Origin: Megaustenia siamemsis
Taxonomy: Eukaryota > Mollusca > Gastropoda > Stylommatophora > Ariophantidae
Assembly: GCA_032433765.1 (NCBI GenBank)
Contig: JAVIAB010000101.1
Span: forward strand, 60,937,592-61,001,591
Direction: 5' to 3'
DNA: 64,000 nt
Shown: one piece after another, positions 1-8,815 of the stretch
Numbering within the stretch: position 1 is the stretch's first letter
Layout of the letters: the number at the start of each line of letters is the position of its first letter
Program-made: the position numbers and the translations under genes
The notes under the pieces: model-generated
Databases searched by the model: none
Told to the model about the DNA's origin: nothing
Seen by the model: the letters and a program-made list of their open reading frames with translations, nothing else

Positions 1-51
1 ATTTCCTTTCTTGAGAGTCTAGCATATTATTGCCATGTAGTTAGACATGTG

Positions 52-57
<6 letters not shown>

Positions 58-103
<46 letters not shown>

Positions 104-139
104 TATATCCTTATTTATACACACACACTCACACACAAA

Positions 140-199
<60 letters not shown>

Positions 200-200
200 A
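58..200. repeat. AT, CA and GT microsatellite cluster
   Basis: Two long TA/AT runs (about 58-108 and 144-184) are joined by a short CA-rich stretch and followed by a GT run to about 199. Short open frames here encode only Ile/Tyr or His/Thr strings and are not genes. Confidence 0.95.
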
Positions 201-475
201 AAATGACTGAGAACATATGGCAAGTAATCGCATATCATGGAGAGCATGTATAAAAAACGGTATAACATCATTTGAGACTTTGTTGAGGCAAAACGTAGAA
301 GAGAAAAGATTCATGAAAAAGGATGGAAAACCCTGTGGATCAATGAGCCTGACTTGTTCATTATGTGACCGCGTGTGTTTGTCAAACATTGGTAGAATTA
401 GCCACGAGAGAAGCTGTTCGACATAAACAAAACCTCAAAAAAGTACACAATAGCCTCCACTAGACCGTCTGACAA
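200..475 (+). mobile_element. LINE-C fragment, C-terminal zinc-finger end
   Basis: The frame starting at 217 ends in a cysteine/histidine finger, C-x2-C-x3-C-x8-H-x3-C, at about 353-420. This finger is characteristic of the extreme C-terminus of endonuclease-reverse transcriptase proteins of one group of non-LTR retrotransposons. The preceding residues (a WRACIKNGI-like stretch) fit the usual segment before the finger. The same stretch, including the 3' untranslated part ending in a GTCTGACAAGA-like block, recurs inverted at 17202-17480, and a more diverged copy lies at 23500-24010. Everything upstream is missing, so this is a dead, 5'-truncated copy. Confidence 0.75.
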
Positions 476-503
476 GATGAAAAGGGTCATATACATATAT
501 AAA

Positions 504-570
504 TGTGTGTGTGTGCGTGCGTGTGCGTGTGCGTGCGCGTGTGCGTGTGCGTGTGTGTGTGTGTGTGTGT
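504..570. repeat. GT/GCGT microsatellite
   Basis: Alternating purine-pyrimidine GT run with interspersed GC steps. It lies directly upstream of a hairpin-containing dispersed repeat, an arrangement repeated at 2290 and 26475. Confidence 0.9.
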
Positions 571-582
571 TGTAGGTTGTTA

Positions 583-735
583 TTCCAGCTGAAGGCCTAC
601 TTGGCCGAAACGTCAATTTTTTTTCTCACCTACGTAAAGCTGTTAACATACCACTTATTTCTCTTGTTTTATTTTAAATTTGCTATTTATCATCTGTCAT
701 GTGCCATCCACGTCGCGCCTCATTCTAATCTTTGA
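583..735 (+). repeat. Hairpin-containing dispersed repeat, copy 1
   Basis: Contains the block CTGAAGGCCTACTTGGCCGA followed by AAACGTC and then by ACGTAAAGCTGTTAACATACCA, shared with copies at 2318, 26221 (inverted) and 26475. GGCC...GGCC can pair as a short stem. A GT microsatellite precedes it. It is probably the 3' end or body of a non-autonomous element; no coding is seen. Confidence 0.7.
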
Positions 736-909
736 GTTCTGCTCTTGTTAAGGTCGTGAATGTCGTTGTCATTAGTATCTCCCATATAATCTGCAGCGCC
801 AGCAGTTTGTTTCTCTGATTCTATAGACACCAGAACCAACCTCGCGTTTCCAATGTTATAATTAACCTTTAAAATCCATTATATAAAACAAACCATGTCA
901 GCACATTTC
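736..909. other. No recognised feature
   Basis: Unremarkable sequence between a dispersed repeat and a SINE. Confidence 0.6.
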
Positions 910-1345
910 AACTTCAGAGTTTGTGTGGAAGGGGGTGGTCTAAGAGCTTTTTACACCCACACCTCGGAAACCCAGAGCGGTAAATTAACTCACGAACACA
1001 ATCAATCAAAATGTTTATTCCAAACAAATCTCTCACTTTTGATAGAACTTTAGGATGCTGATTGAGGTCTATATATGTTCCCTTCCATATATTGTATGTC
1101 TTGTCGGGAATGTGTGTTATTGACCATATTTTTCTATGATCACGATACATTTGTTGGGTGATATGATCGTTATCACGCCAGACTGCTTTACGCACCAGAA
1201 AAATTACTGGTACCCATCTTTAGTGTCTGGGTGAAATAATGAAGCCTTGTCAGTCCGAAAAAATCCGCCACTTCTGGGTATCAAACCTGGACCCGTCTGA
1301 TCAGAAAGCGAGCACACTACCCACTCAACCACGATGCTCCACTCT
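910..1345 (-). mobile_element. tRNA-derived SINE (family with shared central block)
   Basis: On the minus strand, starting at about 1345, a tRNA-like head has an A-box-like GTGGTTGAGTGGGTAGTG and a B-box-like GGTTTGATACC. It is followed by TTTCACCCAGAC and GATGGGTACCAG, which match the centre of the other SINE family in this window (TTCACCCAGCC ... ATGGGTACCGG). The body beyond about 1190 has a 93-codon open frame (914-1195) that I do not recognise and regard as fortuitous. Exact 5' and 3' ends were not determined. Confidence 0.6.
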
Positions 1346-1384
1346 TAGAACTACAGTATTTGTTACAATCTTGTTACAGCATAA

Positions 1385-1580
1385 CTTAGTGGGCGTGTAA
1401 GAAGACTAATCAACCAACACAGAACTGGAGTCGTCAGTCGCTAGACACTGCGAGACTTGCTGAGGGGGGGATCTGTGCACCTATGGACATGTTCGGAGTG
1501 CAATGATGATGACCCGCTAATAACTCAATACCTTTGTTATTGTAGCAGTGAATCATGATAAGTCAGTAGTTTGGTAAAAT
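1385..1580 (+). mobile_element. LINE-H 3' end (post-RNase H region)
   Basis: GTAAGAAGACTAATCAACCA and the following ~120 bases match the minus-strand copies at 3955-4345 and 47118-47565, which encode the segment after the RNase H domain (RVRRLINQHRTGVVSR-like). It ends in GCAATGATGATGACCCGC then AACTCAATA, the simple-repeat tail of this family. Only the last ~45 codons remain, and a stop interrupts them. Confidence 0.7.
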
Positions 1581-2289
1581 ATTAATGTCCTTATGCTGGG
1601 TGCTGTTTTGCTGAACATCATGTTTCGTGACTAAATTGTTTAAATATTGGTTAGACAGATTCGTCCGCAGTACGCACAAGATGTGTTTGTGGTGCTTTGT
1701 CTCGTCTCTTTTCTCCTGTGCCTTTTGTCTTCTGAATATGATATATCATACTCATATAATAGTACTCATATACCAATGAATGACAAACTACTGACATTTT
1801 CCAATTGAAAGATAAACATATACATTACAAATCTTATTATCACTATAACTGTTAATTTATATATACTTTACTTCTGGTGTACCATATAAAGTAGATTATT
1901 GTATGAAATTATGTTTGAAAACTGAGAGGAAAGAATAATGAAAGTTTGAGGGAATCTGCATGAGAGGAATTCTCCCATTGCGATGACGACTTTAAAGTAA
2001 ATTAAACTAGTGGGTTTCCGAAATATGGATTTCGAAATATATAGTCTTGATTAATTATTTGTGTAACGTCATAGAAGATATTCGTCAAGCCAGTTTACCT
2101 CAGTCACATTGTTAATATCACAATCTGGTAATTTCTGCACATTCACGACAGCCACACTCAGGTTCCCATTTCCTTTTCATTTTGACCTCGGCCTGACACA
2201 CATGATATACATTTTTATTTTATTTTCTTTAACATATTTAGATTATTTTTGTTTTGGATGTTTCGTTATTAGTTTTACTTACATATCCG
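1581..2289. other. No recognised feature
   Basis: About 700 bases of AT-rich DNA with no supported gene or repeat family. A GT run begins at about 2288. Confidence 0.6.
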
Positions 2290-2410
2290 TGTGTGTGTGT
2301 GTGTGTGTTTATTTTTGTTCCTGCTGAAGGCCTATCGGGCCGAAACGTTGTTTAATCTGTGTCGTCCACTAATCACGTAAAGCTTCTAACATACCATTTT
2401 TCTATTGTTT
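2290..2410 (+). repeat. Hairpin-containing dispersed repeat, copy 2
   Basis: A GT run leads into TTCCTGCTGAAGGCCTATCG, then GGCCGAAACGTTGTTTAATC, a GTGTCGTCCAC block and ACGTAAAGCTTCTAACATACC. It is closely matched by the copies at 26221-26316 (inverted) and 26475-26590. Confidence 0.8.
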
Positions 2411-2876
2411 AATATTTCCTAATATCAAAATCACATTATGGATATATGTATTGGTAATATTACAATCAATTTATGAATATACGTGTTGCTAACATCACAA
2501 TCACACTATGTCTATACGTATTTTAAAACTTTTGAGCCATTTCTATAACTTCTGGTTACTAGGCTATCGTGTGCCTACTGTGCTGTTCGCTATGGCGAGT
2601 TTTTTTACTAACTGCCGGCTACCCTGATAAATACAGTTGTAACATGTTGATCGCAGAGCTGCTTATTTCTCCTTCTGGAAATCTGTCTCTATGACAATAA
2701 CCATATGGCATTCATATCTGCCAGCAGCGTTCATCTGGTTGGGCTAACTGGACTCCATGTATTATGTATTTCTGAACCTCATAGCAGCCATTAACTAGTA
2801 AACTTATTCTGCAGTTCCTACTAATTATCAGCAGCCTGGAGTCGTCTGAATCTAGATGTATGCGCCTCAGTAAAAG
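2411..2876. other. No recognised gene
   Basis: AT-rich DNA. A loose repetition of 'atcacaatcacaytatg...atacgt' between about 2425 and 2520 looks like a short degenerate tandem repeat. Nothing else is seen. Confidence 0.5.
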
Positions 2877-3090
2877 TGTTTTGTCTTTTGCTATTTGCCT
2901 TTTGCTATTTCTCTTTTGCTATTTCTCTTTTGCTATTTGTCTTTTGCTATTTGTCTTTTGCTATTTCTCTTTTGCTATTTGTCTTTTGCTATTTGCCTTT
3001 TGCTATTTCTCTTTTGCTATTTGTCTTTTGCTATTTGTCTTTTGCTATTTGTCTTTTGCTATTTGTCTTTTGCTATTTGTCTTTTGCTCC
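2877..3090. repeat. 14-bp minisatellite, about 15 copies
   Basis: Unit TTTTGCTATTTGTC with G/C alternation at one or two positions. Three frames stay open across it and give Leu/Phe/Cys/Tyr-rich, membrane-like strings (for example CLLLFVFCY), but these are artefacts of the repeat. Confidence 0.95.
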
Positions 3091-3412
3091 ATCCTTCTCC
3101 TTACATATATAACATAACGGTTGGCGCGCATGTTGTACTTTTTCTAACACTCTCAGTCGGAAGTTGTGAATATTTTAAAACGCCCGGGACTTTAGGAGAA
3201 CTAGCCTAATAATTGAGAATACAGTAACCGTCAGTGTCCATCCCATTCAGGAAATTATAATTTGTCTAGCTGCATCTGGTCTCTGCATCCTGCCTCGCCT
3301 TGGTCAAATGTAGTTTTTGAATGTCCCTCCTATTTTTCTATTTATTATACGCTTGCATTTTCAAACTATTCGTTCTGTTGTTAAATACCCGTTTGCTGGG
3401 CAATCACCCGTA
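3091..3412. other. No recognised feature
   Basis: Spacer between two minisatellites; no supported gene. Confidence 0.6.
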
Positions 3413-3865
3413 CCCGAGAGAGTCACTGACATTTCTGACAGCGTCACTTACTATTGATTTATTTCCCGAGAGAGTCAAGGACATTTCTGACAACGTCAGT
3501 TACTATTGATTTATTTCCCGAGAGACTCAAGGACATTTCTGAAAGCGTCAGTTACTATTGATTTTTTCCCGAGAGAGTCACTGACATTTCTGACAGCGTC
3601 AGTTACTATTGATTTATTTCCCGAGAGAGTCACTGACATATCTGACAGCGTCAGTTACTATTGATTTTTACCCGAGAGTCACTGACATTTCTGACAGCGT
3701 CACTTACTATTGACTTATTTCCCGAGAGAGTCACTGACATTTCTGACAGCGTCAGTTACTATTGATTTTTTCCCGAGAGAGTAACTGACATTTCTGACAG
3801 CGTCAGTTACTATTGATTTTTTCCCGAGAGAGTCAAGGACATTTCTGACAGCGTCAGTTACTATT
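3413..3865. repeat. 52-bp minisatellite, about 8.7 copies
   Basis: Units begin CCCGAGAGAGTCACTGACAT (starts at 3413, 3465, 3517 and so on). Each carries CTGACAGCGTCAG, a 5-bp inverted repeat around a 3-base loop. Units differ by a few substitutions (CACTGAC/CAAGGAC) and one short deletion near 3670. Confidence 0.95.
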
Positions 3866-3954
3866 TCTGTATTTAGTAACATGTTTCTCGTTCCTTATGC
3901 TCAGCATTGATAAACTAGAGCATATTGAGGTATCAAATTATTTAAGTTATTTGC

Positions 3955-4345
3955 GTGTTATCATCATTGTACTCCGAACATGCCCGTAGGTACACATATC
4001 CATAAGTGCTCAGATCTCCATCTCAGCAAGTCCCACGGTGTCCTACGACTGACGACTCCAGTTATGTGTTGCTTGATAAGTCTTCTTATACGCGTACTAA
4101 GGCTCTCGCTTGTGGCTGTACCCATCCTAACTCCAATCTCTTTCATCCGAAAGAGTGACGTCGACTCATGGTTGTCGAAGTCGTTTGCCCTTTCCGCATC
4201 ACGAAGGGCATTGATCACGACAACCCGATCCATTGGTTGAACGACTTCAACGATAGCACAGATAAGCAACCTGTCCGCTCTTTCATTTCCCCGTACCCCA
4301 GCATGTCCAGGGACATAGACAAAGGTGACTCTACGTATAATTTTG
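3955..4345 (-). mobile_element. LINE-H fragment, end of RNase H to 3' tail
   Basis: The minus-strand frame at 3964-4269 continues from the end of an RNase H domain into QPMDRVVVINALRDAERAND and then IRRLIKQHITGVVSRR. It is homologous to the better copy at 47128-47565. In reverse, the VYVPGHAG-like RNase H motif lies at about 4300-4330. The 3' end (low coordinate) has ATGATGATAACACGC, then the degraded AACTCAATA-type tail. The rest of the protein is missing. Confidence 0.75.
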
Positions 4346-4518
4346 TACTGTAATGACTGTACTCATTGCATGTGTACATAGCCCACATATAACCTATACA
4401 TGTCTTATCATGCTCATCGAATCACATAGCGCGCTGGCGTGATCATAAACTTACGTCCAGTATTGCCTTTAGAAGATCCAACATCTACATTTAAAAAAAT
4501 ACAAATTTCGTTTTGAAT
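4346..4518. other. No recognised feature
   Basis: Short AT-rich spacer. Confidence 0.5.
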
Positions 4519-4695
4519 AAATCATCTTCTAAAGTCATCGACTTAACTGTATTTTGTTAATTATAAATCATCTTCTAAAGTCATCGACTTAACTATTTTA
4601 TTAATTATAAATCCTGTTCTAAAGTCATCGACTTAACTATTTTATTAATTATAAATCATCTTCTAAAGTCATCGACTTAACTATTTTATTAATTT
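4519..4695. repeat. 44-bp minisatellite, 4 copies
   Basis: Units start AAATCATCTTCTAAAGTCAT at 4519, 4565, 4609 and 4653. The first spacing is 46 bp, the rest 44. Each has AAGTCATCGACTT, a 5-bp inverted repeat with a 3-base loop. Confidence 0.93.
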
Positions 4696-4744
4696 TGAAA
4701 TTACTGTCATATTTATCTTCCCAATGACACTTTATTTTCTATTT

Positions 4745-5225
4745 TCCTTAGCCACTTCTTCTTTTCTTCTTTTTCTATCCTTCCTCTATTGCCGTTGGCG
4801 TCGAGGTGAGATACAATCTGCGCTTCTTTGCTCTTCTGTTGGCCTCTTCTGATGTTATCCCTCCTAGTGACTTTAGTATCCCATTTATGCATCTCTTTCT
4901 AGGTCTTCCTCTTAATCTGGCGTTTTCGTAGCGTTTGTTTATGGCTCTTTGAGTCATTTTTAGTTATTTTTGGCTAGTTATGTGGCCGAAACAATGTTTA
5001 TGTTGTATCTTTCTTTATGTATTCGATGGCGGGTTCAATTTCGAGTTTCTTGCTCAGGTTAGTGTTTCTTACTCTGTCCCTTAAGCTGTTTCCTGTCATT
5101 AGAAAATAGCAAAATATAACTTCATTAGCCTTTTCTTTGTTTTCGTGTTTTCCTAAGCCACTGACGGGCAATAAAATATGTTGTAGGAACGTTTGTGAAG
5201 TCTTTAGGACAAGTAATATGTTCAT
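4745..5225 (-). mobile_element. LINE-G reverse-transcriptase C-terminal fragment
   Basis: Two minus-strand frames (4998-5225, then 4775-4957) together give the usual order of a non-LTR retrotransposon C-terminal region: RDRVRNTNLSKKLEIEPAIE with EYIKK, a degraded WFGH-type segment, then RLRGRPRKRCINGILKSLGG. They are separated by a frameshift and a stop near 4960-5000. A second fragment of the same family is at 44320-44625 (minus). It is an inactive remnant; the catalytic RT domain is absent. Confidence 0.75.
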
Positions 5226-5469
5226 ATCCGTTGTTCTGGCTTTACCATCCTCAGTAGAATACCCCGTACATTACTCACCACTGAGTCAAGGATCATCTGT
5301 CAGTATGACCGTGGTTTGCCTGTCTCGCATTCCTACAGGCACTCAGTGTAAACTTGATTTACCTTTGACCAAACGTGAGAGTAGGACAATGCCAATAGTC
5401 GCGTCTCATAACACAGAAGCTTTGACAATTACCATATACAGCATGTTGTCAACTAATTAACAATTCGAG
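5226..5469. other. No recognised feature
   Basis: A 107-codon open frame (5137-5460, plus) overlaps the LINE-G fragment on the opposite strand and has no recognisable domain. I do not support it as a gene. Confidence 0.5.
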
Positions 5470-6135
5470 GTAATACAAAATGTAACTGATCTATGTAGGG
5501 AACAGGCAAACAACTGATATAATAACTGATTTATGCAGGAACAGACAAATAACTGATGTAATAATTTATTTATGTAGGGAACAGATACACAACTGATGTT
5601 ATAACTGATTTATGTAGGGAACAGACAAATAACTACTGTAATAACTGATTTATGTAGGGAACAGACAAACAACTACTGTAATAACTGATTTATATCGGGA
5701 ACAGACAAACAACTACTGTAATAACTGATTTGTGTAGGGAACATAAAAACAACTGCTGTAATACCTAATTTATGTAGGGAACAAGCAAACAGCTGACGTA
5801 ATAACTATCTTATGCAGAAAACAGGTAAATAACTGCTGTATTAACTGATTTATGCAGGAAACATGTAAATAACTGCTGTATTAACTGATGTATGCAGGAA
5901 ACAGGTAAATAACTACTGCATTAACTGATTTATGCAGGAAACAGGTAAATAACTACTGTATTAACTGATTTATACAGGAAACAGTTAAATAACTGATGTA
6001 TTAACTGGTTTATGCAGGAAACACGTAAATAACTGCTGTATTAACTGATTTATGCAGGAAACAGGTAAATAACTGCTGTATTAACTGGTTTATACAGGAA
6101 ACAGGTAAATAACCGCTATATTAACTGATTTATCC
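5470..6135. repeat. 40-bp minisatellite, about 16-17 copies
   Basis: Unit ATAACTGATTTATGTAGGGA + ACAGACAAACAACTACTGTA (for example 5641 and 5681). The left half favours TGTAGGGAACAGAC; the right half (after about 5810) favours TGCAGGAAACAGG. The array is therefore built of two sub-families expanded side by side. Confidence 0.95.
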
Positions 6136-6794
6136 AAGAAGCACAGCTGCTCACATGAAAAAGTATGACCCCTATATAACCTCGCCTCTTTTTCATCTGA
6201 TACCCGCAGCCAATTAGCTTTCAGAACCTACTTATAGCTTTTTTTGGTCCCCCCCTCCCCTTTCCATTGTGTGGCGAGATTCGTACTCGGGACTTTTTTT
6301 CCCAAGCGTCTTGCCTCTAAACCTTCAAGCTTAACCCCCTTCACCACCACCACCGCCAGCTTCCGACTGTGATGAGCTTGGACAAGTTAGCGCGGTATGA
6401 CGGTATAAAGTCAATACTTGTCTGTGACAAGGCAATTTGAAATTGAGATTAGCTACGTAATCTAGAAATGTGTAATCTAGACGTGTTCATGTCAAACGGC
6501 GGAACTGTGTCTCCTATAATTGTTTCCGCTATGTGTAACTGTTCCTTACAATTTCTCGCATTTTCGAGAATGAAAACAAATAAGGCATTAATGATGTTTG
6601 TATGTAAACACCTAATACAGTAACCGTTGTATCCATGCTTAAAATATCCGGACAGTTTCACGGTAAAACTGAATGGTTCTGCCTCATGTAACAATGTATC
6701 AAGGTTTGTAGTTAGTCCGCACGAGATTGATGCCTTCTGCCCTGGGGCTGGTCTGATCAACAAGTTACGGATTGTAAGGGCGATAGTTGCAAAT
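6136..6794. other. Spacer with a possible tRNA-like remnant
   Basis: On the minus strand at about 6345-6270, GGTTTAGAGGCAAGACGCTT and TCCCGAGTACGAATCTCGCC resemble a tRNA D-arm/A box and T-arm/B box, so this may be a SINE head. The first ~50 codons of the open frame starting at 6627 lie in this spacer and have no lectin homology. Confidence 0.35.
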
Positions 6795-7715
6795 ATCTGC
6801 TCCAACTACATTGGCGGGGGTCGGAAACTGGCTCTCAAACAGATCACAAACCAGACCGATTTAATGCACAAAACATTTGATGCTTGTTATACAGGAGACG
6901 GATGTGGACCAGGGGCCGCAGTTAATAGCAAAACAAAGACCAATCTCTATGACAATGACTGCACACACACACAATGGAGAAGTGGAACCAATTCTGTTTA
7001 CTGGTATCTGAACTTTGCAACGCCCCAGAAGACTCACATCATTCGAATCTATCATCGAGCTAGCACTATGATTCGGGTAAAGAATGACACTCTAAGGGCT
7101 TTCTCTGACAGTGGCGGAGTAGTGTTCCAGTATAATGATATATCCTACCCTAATTTATCTGTGAACACTATTGTAGTCAAAACACAAACGTCAATGGCAC
7201 ACATTAAGATTGAGTTCTCACCGACCATTTCGCAGGCCGACAGTGCACTGACGGTATGTGAGGTGCAAACATTTACAGACACCTATTGTCTGGACGAGCA
7301 GTCTTGTCGTTTTGTGCAGTGTGTAGTGGGTGTAGTAAAGGCTGCAATGTCATCATCGGTACTTGTCACGGCTACTGTTCACATGGGATCTATGGACACG
7401 ACTGTTCCGGGTCTTGTCTCAGTGTCTGTCCTTTATTTGAGGAATAATCTGGAAAATGCCTACATTGTAAACATCTAGGCTATACCTGTAATGACACTTG
7501 TCCAGATGGTAATTTTGGGCTACAGTGCGAACAGATGTGTTCTGATGGCTGTGACATCATATGTACTCTCAAATGTCCGGACAACTGTTTCAACGACACC
7601 TGTCAAAGGTCGATCGGGAATCTGTACATGCAAGAGAACGTTCTATGGGTCAGACTGCACTCTCAAAACTCCGGACAACTGTTTAACGAAACCTGTGATT
7701 CCCACGTTCAGAAGA
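6795..7715 (+). pseudogene. Fucolectin-like + EGF-repeat (MEGF/draper-type) protein, broken
   Basis: The first ~165 codons (about 6800-7290) look like an F-type lectin/discoidin-like galactose-binding domain: KLALKQITNQT at the start, DNDCTHTQW, then WYLNFATPQKTHIIRIYHRA, and an end with VCEVQTFTDTYC. They run into cysteine-rich draper/MEGF-type EGF repeats: C-HGYCSHGIYGHDCSGSC, CPDGNFGLQCEQMC and CTCKRTFYGSDC. The reading frame is broken at least three times: a shift near 7300-7320, a TAA at 7445-7447, and a shift near 7604-7608. Proteins with this architecture are secreted or membrane recognition receptors common in molluscs. No signal peptide or transmembrane segment is visible. Lack of introns between domains could mean a processed copy. 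A sequencing or assembly error is an alternative for some breaks. Confidence 0.7.
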
Positions 7716-7789
7716 GTCTGCCGACTACAACAAGCCCAAGCATTTGGACATTTTAATGTGTTTCTGTGCTAGACATGGTTCATTTTTTG

Positions 7790-8495
7790 GTGTTTTTTGA
7801 TGAAGCCATGGCTCATATCTTGCTGTGTTTCTGTCCTAGCCATGGCTCATATCTTAGCTTGTGTGTGCTGCCCATGGCTCATATCTTGGTGTGTGTCATG
7901 TTAGTCATATCTCATATCTCGGTGTGTCCGTGTTAATCCTGTCTCATATCTTTATGTGTGTCTGTGTTTAGTCATATCTCATATCTTAGTGTGTACCAGT
8001 GTTAGTCATATGTCATATCTTTGTGTGTGAATGTCTGGGTTAGTGATATCTCATATCTTTGTGTGTGCATGTTTATGTTAGTCATATCTCATATCTTTGT
8101 GTGTGCATGTCTGTGTTTGTCACATCTCATATCCTTGTGTGTGCATGGCTATGTTAGTCCCATCTCATATCTTTGTGTGTGCATATCTATGTTAGTCACA
8201 TCTCTTATCTTTGTGTGCATGTCTATGTTAGGCATGTGTCATATCTTTATGTGTGCATGTCAATGTCATTTATATCTCATATCTTTATGTGCATGTTTAT
8301 GTTAGTCATGTGTCATATATCTTGATGTGTGTCAGTGTTAGTCATGCCTCGTATCGCTGTGTGCATGTCTGTATTAGTCACATCTCATATCTTTGTGTGT
8401 GCATGTCTGTGTTAGTCACATCTCACATCTTTGTGTGTGTATGTCTGTGTTAGTCACATCTCACATCTTTGTGTGTCCGTGTCTGTGTTAGTCAC
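7790..8495. repeat. 38-bp degenerate tandem repeat, about 18 copies
   Basis: Consensus ATCTTTGTGTGTGCATGTCT + GTGTTAGTCACATCTCAT. Regularity increases rightwards; the left end (7790-8000) is degenerate. Open frames inside (8021-8305, 8253-8453) are repeat artefacts. Confidence 0.9.
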
Positions 8496-8815
8496 CTCTA
8501 GTGACTCGGGCAGATGGTGCTCGTAAACCTGGGAGGGCCTACCATCTAAGGGCAGAATCCCCCTACAGAAAAGATCATCTGCTGCCTTGCAGGAAGATTG
8601 GGGACAATCAAAGGCTAGGGAAAGCGAACCCGAATAAAATGCTGGCTGAAATCGGATGCACTGGGCCACTGGCGCAGAACACAGTGCAACGTATTAACGG
8701 GTGTTCAGTCAGAGTGGAACTGACAGACTCTAATTGTGATGTTCTGTCTGTGAGGACGATCAACACACTTAGCCTGACAGCTGACTTCATGTGAGAGTCT
8801 GGAATCCCTACTCTG
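8496..8815 (+). other. GC-richer block with unrecognised 97-codon frame
   Basis: The base composition here is clearly less AT-rich than the neighbours. An open frame at 8501-8794 has no domain I recognise (contains MLAEIGCTGPLAQNTVQRI). It sits flush against the 38-bp array and ends near a GA run at about 8834. It could be part of an unidentified mobile element or a small exon. I give no function. Confidence 0.3.

Noticed and set aside
583..690. Functional hammerhead ribozyme
   Set aside because: The conserved GA before stem II is missing and stem I cannot be drawn; kept only as a resemblance.
1265..1345. True tRNA gene on the minus strand
   Set aside because: A and B boxes are present, but the acceptor and anticodon stems cannot be paired; it fits a SINE head better. 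The same applies to 26637-26745, 51050-51120 and the SINE-1 copies.
2860..3209. Membrane protein from Leu/Phe-rich open frames
   Set aside because: All three forward frames are open because of the 14-bp repeat; no start context or conserved flanks.
8501..8794. Named gene in the GC-richer frame
   Set aside because: No domain recognised; described as an unrecognised block instead of being given a product.
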